Below are positions 5,838-9,063 of a DNA stretch of 9,063 bases, in pieces. Position numbers and translations under genes: made by a program. Below the pieces are notes generated by a model. It saw only the letters and a program-made list of their open reading frames with translations, made no database searches and was not told the origin of the DNA. Source of the DNA: an uncultured Lachnospiraceae bacterium (lineage in GTDB: Bacteria > Bacillota > Clostridia > Lachnospirales > Lachnospiraceae); the NCBI GenBank assembly GCA_947177925.1, contig CAMWWJ010000128.1:1-9063 (forward strand), given 5' to 3'. Position 1 is the first letter of the stretch. Each line of letters starts with the position of its first letter.

Positions 5838-5894
5838 TATCAGATAGTAAAATGCTTTTTTAATCTCTTGTGAGTTAAGGCTTGGTTGCGATGC

Positions 5895-6128
5895 TTATAT
5901 AATATATTTTGACCAACCTTTAGAGTCAATCTCACTTTCATCTGGCACACATATCTGTCCATATGTATAATTCTGATTACATGACTCTTCCGAAATATTT
6001 TTCGGATTATCCCATTCATTCTCACATTCCGAACAACAACAGAATAACTCCTGCGAACTAATATCTTTTACAATTTCAATCCATCCCTGATTACATATGG
6101 GACACCACTTAACTTTATTTTCATACAT
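5895..6128 (-). CDS. Zinc-ribbon small protein, probable immunity (unit E)
   Basis: A 77-residue protein with two cysteine knuckles, CPIC at residues 9-12 and CCCSEC at 30-35, giving a C-x2-C...C-x2-C zinc-ribbon arrangement, followed by EWDNPKNISEE and a C-terminus ESEIDSKGWSKYII. The start is supported by AGGTGG about 8 nt upstream. It follows the toxin piece of unit E, so an antidote role is inferred; zinc ribbons are not themselves diagnostic. Past its stop, a +1 frame continues YKHRNQALTHKRLKKHFTI to 5840, and the TATATTATATAA run at the join allows for slippage, so the original protein may have been about 20 residues longer. Confidence 0.65.
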   Translation of the reverse strand: MYENKVKWCPICNQGWIEIVKDISSQELFCCCSECENEWDNPKNISEESCNQNYTYGQICVPDESEIDSKGWSKYII

Positions 6129-6259
6129 ATCATTCCACCTATTATTCCTTTTATTGTATATTTATAGCCATATCCTCCTGCATAGCCCGCATTTTGATAT
6201 GGAATAACATATAAATCAGTATTTCCTTCAGAAATCATATATCCATTTCCACGGTTTTC
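6129..6259 (-). pseudogene. Toxin C-terminal tail fragment (unit E)
   Basis: After a TGA at 6260-6262 the frame opens as ENRGNGYMISEGNTDLYVIP, then YQNAGYAGGYGYKYTIKGII. It has no start and a glycine/tyrosine-rich end. The frame actually remains open to a TAA at 6068, overlapping the zinc-ribbon gene, so the true toxin end is not clear; it may have ended near the ATG at 6128. No family is recognised. Position between the chimeric Rhs piece and the zinc-ribbon gene is the main support. Confidence 0.4.
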
Positions 6260-6289
6260 TCATGCCTTATTTCTCCTCGTCTACTTATA

Positions 6290-6418
6290 ACCGTATCCCA
6301 ATCGCCACCGCCAGCACGCTTGCACCAAGGTTCATGGTGGATACCCTTCCATTTTCTTCCCGCTCCAGAAGCCCCTCTTTGTTGTATTCATAGGATGTCA
6401 GCATCCTTTTCATGGCAC
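6290..6418 (-). pseudogene. Chimeric Rhs fragment: YD-repeat fused to pretoxin linker
   Basis: One open frame reads SAMKRMLTSYEYNKEGLLER, a YD-repeat piece, and then directly EENGRVSTMNLGASVLAVAIGI, which belongs to the hydrophobic linker near the end of the reference copy. Several hundred bases between those two regions are missing. Within the linker, SLV is lost by a clean 9-base deletion (RVSTM-NLGASV instead of RVSTMSLVNLGASV). It ends in RL and a stop at about 6287. It starts right after the SUKH gene stop. Confidence 0.75.
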
Positions 6419-6419
6419 T

Positions 6420-6803
6420 TTATTTTTGTATCAGTTTAGTTTCAAATTCATACATACTATCATATAGAAATAATATTCCTTCTTCTAGACTTTCTAATGC
6501 TAATTCATAATTCCAATATACTATTGATGGTTTTTTCATATTTTCTCTATAATTCAAACATATGTAATCATCATAATCCGTCTCTGCAATTGGAACTATA
6601 TCATACCCCAAAAAGTCATGAAACTCTTCCAAAATATCATTAATTTCAGTAGTAGTTAAAAATTTGCTTATATAAAATACATCATCTCCTGCATGAATTT
6701 CCATTCCATTATCTATTTCTTTAAAATTAGATTGATATAATCGCTTATATTCTTCTGGAAATTTTATATTTTGCTTTTTCTCAATGCTTTCCAAACTACG
6801 CAT
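6420..6803 (-). CDS. SUKH / SMI1-KNR4 family immunity protein (unit D)
   Basis: A 127-residue protein of usual SUKH length. It opens with the helix ESIEKKQNIKFPEEYKRLYQ, the family's 'E..lg..lP.dyk.f...nG' entry, continues with IHAGDDVFYISKFLTTTEIN, and has FLGYDIVPIAETDYDDYICLNY, the 'iPia.d..gd.icld' strand pair that identifies SMI1/KNR4 domains. SUKH proteins are a widespread immunity family against polymorphic toxins, usually nucleases. The start at 6803 sits 2 nt after the toxin stop, with GGAGG supplied by the last glycine codons of the toxin frame. The toxin is broken but this gene is intact. Confidence 0.85.
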   Translation of the reverse strand: MRSLESIEKKQNIKFPEEYKRLYQSNFKEIDNGMEIHAGDDVFYISKFLTTTEINDILEEFHDFLGYDIVPIAETDYDDYICLNYRENMKKPSIVYWNYELALESLEEGILFLYDSMYEFETKLIQK

Positions 6804-6805
6804 TA

Positions 6806-7154
6806 TTATTTATTACCTCCATAATAAGGGAATTGAGAATTTCTATTAGTTTTTCCTGCCTTAGGTGCCAAATTAATAAATTCTCTATGACTTCCTGTCG
6901 GTGTGTCTGCCGTACTAATGTTAAAATCATATTCCTTTACATACTTTATCATATTATGTTCCGAATCATAAATAACATTATCTGGATGCAGCATTGTATC
7001 CTCTCGTAACTTAGCTACATCTATATTTTCCAAATTGAGTCTTATTCCTGGTGGACTTTACATTTGGATTATATATACTTTTGTGCATGAAGTGTCATAA
7101 AATCATCTAAATTAGGGTATAACAATCTTTTGGTATCCTTACCGCTTCCGCTTA
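6806..7154 (-). pseudogene. Rhs toxin C-terminal domain with two 2-base losses (unit D)
   Basis: Three frames chain into one toxin. The first starts from an Rhs remnant VSGSG (TAAGCGGAAGC, 7144-7154), then KDTKRLLYPNLDDFMTLHAQ and KYI. Adding back a TA in the TATATA run near 7065-7072 leads to NPNVKSTRNKTQFG. A second two-base loss near 7030 leads to ENIDVAKLREDTMLHPDNVI, KYVKEYDFNISTADTPTGSH, REF and NSQFPYYGGNK, ending at 6806. The DFNISTADTPTGSHR block looks like a catalytic or binding core of a polymorphic toxin, but no activity is known to me. A TTG at 7033 is the nominal start of the last piece and lacks a ribosome site. Its antidote is the SUKH gene 2 nt downstream. Confidence 0.6.
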
Positions 7155-7221
7155 CTCCATTCTCCCAGCATACCTGGGGGATTAAGATTTTCATTCATGC
7201 GGTTTAATTGTTATTCTTAAA
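7155..7221 (-). other. Short spacer between units C and D
   Basis: Downstream of the Imm53 stop there is a 19-codon frame, MNENLNPPGMLGEWSKRKR, from about 7197. It runs over the Rhs remnant in another frame. There is no ribosome site and no homology I recognise, so I treat it as spacer. Confidence 0.4.
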
Positions 7222-7509
7222 TTATGCTTCAGCCCACTCTTTAAAGATTTTTAGAATCTCCATTAACTTTGATGGATCACCACCAGCATCAAATTTCCCA
7301 TCTCTAACTTGACAATGAATCCAATCATTATCATCAGTATATCTACTAATGACTTTAAATTTTTTCTCTTCCAATGGAGTATCTGCAATATCTATCAATA
7401 CCATCCACCCTGGATTATCTAATGTATCAATCTTAACACCATATAAATGTTCCCAACCACCATCACACATAGAAAAATACCAATTTTCTAACCATTGTAA
7501 TAAATCCAT
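7222..7509 (-). CDS. Imm53 family immunity protein (unit C)
   Basis: A 95-residue protein matching the Imm53 pattern from end to end: LLQWLENWYFSMCDGGWEHL, then YGVKIDTLDNPGWMVLIDIA, then DTPLE, and DWIHCQVRDGKFDAGGDPSK before a C-terminal helix LMEILKIFKEWA. Imm53 was defined as an immunity family next to polymorphic toxins. The start at 7509 is preceded by AAGGAGG that overlaps the toxin stop 9 nt upstream, so toxin and antidote would be coupled. The gene is intact. Its likely target is the toxin tail 7519-7786. Confidence 0.85.
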   Translation of the reverse strand: MDLLQWLENWYFSMCDGGWEHLYGVKIDTLDNPGWMVLIDIADTPLEEKKFKVISRYTDDNDWIHCQVRDGKFDAGGDPSKLMEILKIFKEWAEA

Positions 7510-7518
7510 TTTTCCTCC

Positions 7519-7786
7519 TTAATTTGGCACTTCATTAGGGTTCGGTATCCTTACTTTTCCTGGTACAGTATCATCATGCATATGTTGCATCAAATATTCT
7601 CCTGTGACAGGATTTTTATGAGGTTTTCCTATACCATCATACCCTAATATTTCATCAAATCCACTTAGATTCTTCGGATTAATATCATACACTTTATAGT
7701 TTGTTATCTTTTCTGTTACTGGGTCTCTTTTATTAACAACATGCTTTCCAGTTGCATTTTTATTCGGACTTATATTATTCCTTCCC
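7519..7786 (-). pseudogene. Rhs toxin C-terminal domain, carrier broken (unit C)
   Basis: The frame continues without a shift from the Rhs linker residues SYNGR. It reads NNISPNKNATGKHVVNKRDP, then ITNYKVYDINPKNLSGFDEI, LGYDGIGKPHKNPVTGEYLM and QHMHDDTVPGKVRIPNPNEV with PN at the end. It is about 90 residues and unbroken up to its TAA at 7519. It has no start of its own because a TAG at 7804-7806 closes the frame on the Rhs side. The GKPHKNPVTGE...HMHDD block is a plausible active-site region (clustered His/Asp), but the family name is not known to me. If moved in frame behind an intact Rhs gene it would be a complete toxin tip; pairing with Imm53 is from adjacency. Confidence 0.65.
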
Positions 7787-7972
7787 CTTCCATTATAGCT
7801 TAACTAATATTCCTCCACCACGGCATTTATGGCTATCCCCAGGTTGATGGCAGCAAGCCCTGCGCTATGGAGACTGCCATCGGAAGGTGGTTCCCACTGT
7901 CCTTGCCGTCTGAATTGCCCTGTACATAGCTGTACTAGTTCAGGCTCTGGCTGTTTTCTATGCCCCCGGTTC
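7787..7972 (-). pseudogene. Rhs core/linker fragment with internal deletion and stops
   Basis: Beginning near 7972 the frame reads GIENSQSLN, TAG, YSYVQGNS, the Rhs core end with a stop at the position of Gln in the other copies. A deletion of roughly 300 bp relative to the reference copy then joins to a decayed KAVSTTFRMVGAIAQTGLAA region and LAAINLGIAINAVVEEY, TAG, LSYNGR. The second TAG again replaces CAG (EEYQSSYNGR in the other copies), beside a TCA-to-TTA change. Confidence 0.75.
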
Positions 7973-7973
7973 A

Positions 7974-8327
7974 CTATAAATCACAATCTTCATATTGACT
8001 CATCACATATGCTTTATAATACGCATCTAAAAATTTATCTGGTAAACGAAATCGGCAATAGTCATCAATAATTTTCAAACTCTTTTTTATTGACTTTACA
8101 TCACTATTTAGCGAACAGCGTTTTCCTAAAAACTCCGTTATTACCCCTTCTTTTCCTATTTCCAGACCCGCTCCAAATCTTCCATACTGGTCATCCAAGC
8201 TACACTTTAGCCAAAAGGAATCATATAATATGCAAGCAGCCTCATTTGTAGTGGTATTGAGATACCTCATATTTGCTTTATATCCAAAAAAGTCTTCCAC
8301 TAAGTCATATAGTTCATCAACTTTCAT
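7974..8327 (-). CDS. Probable immunity protein of unit B
   Basis: A 117-residue soluble protein opening MKVDELYDLVEDFFGYKANM, with a beta-rich centre (ACILYDSFWLKCSLDDQYGR, GAGLEIGKEGVITEFLGKRC) and a helical C-terminus (SIKKSLKIIDDYCRFRLPDK, DAYYKAYVMSQYEDCDL). No family is recognised. The start at 8327 has AAAGGAG about 8 nt upstream. The upstream frame, 32 nt away, is the last part of a toxin tail. The stop touches the next Rhs fragment, a typical cassette boundary. Confidence 0.65.
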   Translation of the reverse strand: MKVDELYDLVEDFFGYKANMRYLNTTTNEAACILYDSFWLKCSLDDQYGRFGAGLEIGKEGVITEFLGKRCSLNSDVKSIKKSLKIIDDYCRFRLPDKFLDAYYKAYVMSQYEDCDL

Positions 8328-8359
8328 TGTTAATCTCCTTTAATATTTCGATTTCATTG

Positions 8360-8494
8360 CTATTGTTCCAACATCCAAAATGCCTCATTAAACAATTTAA
8401 ACATATCTGCATCCGTATATCCATATTTAGCTTTAATATTCTCCCACTCATTTCCTAAACTAAAATATGTATAATCATCTCCTGGCTTATTAGG
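8360..8494 (-). pseudogene. Toxin C-terminal tail fragment (unit B)
   Basis: About 44 codons read PNKPGDDYTYFSLGNEWENI, then KAKYGYTDADMFKLFNEAFW and MLEQ with a TAG at 8360. It is joined out of frame to the Rhs fragment at about 8494. It lacks any start and is too short to be a complete toxin domain. The acidic helical end (DADMFKLFNEAFWMLEQ) is the sort of ending seen in Rhs toxin tips; the family is unknown. Confidence 0.5.
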
Positions 8495-8665
8495 CCGTTC
8501 CCATAGGTATAGATGATGCAGCCTGTCTCTTTCGTGTACTACCCCAGCAGGTTCTTTTCATAGGTGACTTTCTGGCCGTTGTAGGTATCCAGTCGGTTGT
8601 CTTGGGTATAGGTCAGGCTGATTCGGTTCCCCATCTCGCCATAGCCGTAGGTGATGGGGTTCCCC
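8495..8665 (-). pseudogene. Rhs YD-repeat fragment with stop
   Basis: The frame reads GNPITYGYGEMGNRISLTYT, QDNRLDTYNGQKVTYEKNLLG, then a TAG, and YTKETGCIIYTYGNGLI. Both halves are recognisable Rhs/YD-repeat sequence. The block TYNGQ is shared with the scrap at 5606-5642. The YTYGNGL end leads straight into the toxin tail, in another frame. Upstream of 8665 the sequence becomes AT-rich immediately. Confidence 0.8.
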
Positions 8666-8713
8666 TTATGGCAATTTACTTCACTTATTTTTGTCTTATT
8701 GCTAACATATTCA

Positions 8714-9019
8714 TCAGAAAAGTTTTCCCTTTTTATTTACTAGCAAAAAAGGATTTTCTAAAAACTCTACACATTTATCATGCAATTCTATACCTTCATT
8801 AATGACTTCGCCTGTTATAGTATTAACAATATTACATCGCTGCAGTTCCCCACTATAACCATCAATCAATTCCATAATTCTATAAATAACTTCAGCTGTT
8901 GCATCTTTTAAAAGCTCTTCAGTATTACAATATTTTTTTTCTTTACTTAATGTAACATTTACACAATATTCTTGAATATATGCTAGTTCATTAAAAAATT
9001 TAATCTGTTCTCTCGTCAT
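8714..9019 (-). CDS. Probable immunity protein of unit A
   Basis: A 101-residue, acidic, largely helical protein: TREQIKFFNELAYIQEYCVN, KEKKYCNTEELLKDATAEVI, YRIMELIDGYSGELQ and EGIELHDKCVEFLENPFLL. The DATAEVIYRIMELIDGYSG centre with a downstream ELHD resembles small proteins that I associate with Rhs loci, but I cannot name the family. GGGAGGG at 9033-9039 (minus strand) lies about 14 nt before the ATG. A frame ending in TAG at 9029-9031 (IIRKVMLREG) could be the end of its toxin, which lies outside the window. The last residues (NKKGKLF) may be altered where the Rhs fragment begins. Confidence 0.6.
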   Translation of the reverse strand: MTREQIKFFNELAYIQEYCVNVTLSKEKKYCNTEELLKDATAEVIYRIMELIDGYSGELQRCNIVNTITGEVINEGIELHDKCVEFLENPFLLVNKKGKLF

Positions 9020-9063
9020 AACAACTCTCTATCCCTCCCTTAACATCACTTTTCGTATTATAT

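Noticed and set aside
5840..6025. Minus-strand 61-codon frame
   Set aside because: It mostly overlaps the zinc-ribbon gene in another frame; only its last 19 codons may be a lost C-terminus, noted under that gene.
6806..7033. Stand-alone 75-residue gene starting at TTG 7033
   Set aside because: There is no ribosome site, and the frames upstream extend the same protein, so it is the last piece of a broken toxin.
7829..8071. Plus-strand 80-codon frame
   Set aside because: It crosses the Rhs scrap and the end of the unit B immunity gene in antisense.
1173..8665. CRISPR-like spaced repeats
   Set aside because: The repeats are Rhs core copies of unequal length and spacing, with coding content and no short regular units.
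8273..8802. Two plus-strand frames of 61 and 66 codons
   Set aside because: Both are antisense to the unit B toxin tail/immunity start and the unit A gene end and Rhs fragment; their leucine/isoleucine-rich texture reflects AT-rich coding on the other strand.

Overview
The window reads as an accessory toxin-immunity region from a low-GC Firmicute, most likely a gut Clostridia/Lachnospiraceae-type bacterium. This rests on AT-rich genes, AGGAGG-type ribosome sites, and YD-repeat/Rhs core peptides such as NQYSYVQGNPVSLVDPFGL. Almost everything is on the minus strand, so the biological order runs from base 9063 to base 1. Taxonomy is an inference.

The region is a run of 'orphan' Rhs cassettes. 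The repeated plan is a short, visibly GC-rich fragment of an Rhs core or pretoxin linker, then an AT-rich toxin C-terminal piece without its own start, then an intact small immunity-type gene. Nine units can be traced: (A) immunity 8714-9019; (B) Rhs 8495-8665, toxin tail 8360-8494, immunity 7974-8327; (C) Rhs 7787-7972, toxin tail 7519-7786, Imm53 7222-7509; (D) an 11-bp Rhs remnant with a broken toxin 6806-7154, then a SUKH/SMI1 immunity 6420-6803; (E) chimeric Rhs 6290-6418, toxin tail about 6129-6259, zinc-ribbon protein 5895-6128; (F) Rhs 5606-5642, toxin tail 5508-5605, broken immunity 5326-5511, intact partner 4838-5329; (G) Rhs 4407-4803, broken toxin 4004-4406, immunity 3487-3993; (H) toxin tail 2702-2980, immunity 2328-2702, kptA 1790-2335; (I) Rhs linker 1159-1761, toxin tail 761-1162, immunity 349-741, then a frameshifted small gene 179-344.

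The Rhs fragments are copies of one another and carry in-frame stops, frameshifts and internal deletions. Several toxin pieces are frameshifted at short tandem repeats. Most downstream small genes are open, with good ribosome sites or start/stop overlaps. This fits a locus kept for immunity, and possibly as a reservoir of spare toxin tips, after displacement from a full-length Rhs gene that lies outside the window.

Mobile-element debris interrupts the array: an IS110-like transposase 3' remnant on the plus strand (5650-5837), an inverted repeat resembling IS66-type ends exactly where toxin H is cut off (2978-3013), a 13-bp inverted repeat (3015-3084), a plus-strand D12-type DNA methyltransferase fragment (3092-3412), and a perfect 30-bp palindrome (3411-3440). 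The least ordinary gene is a complete RNA 2'-phosphotransferase (kptA) overlapping an immunity gene. No tRNA, rRNA or CRISPR array was seen.
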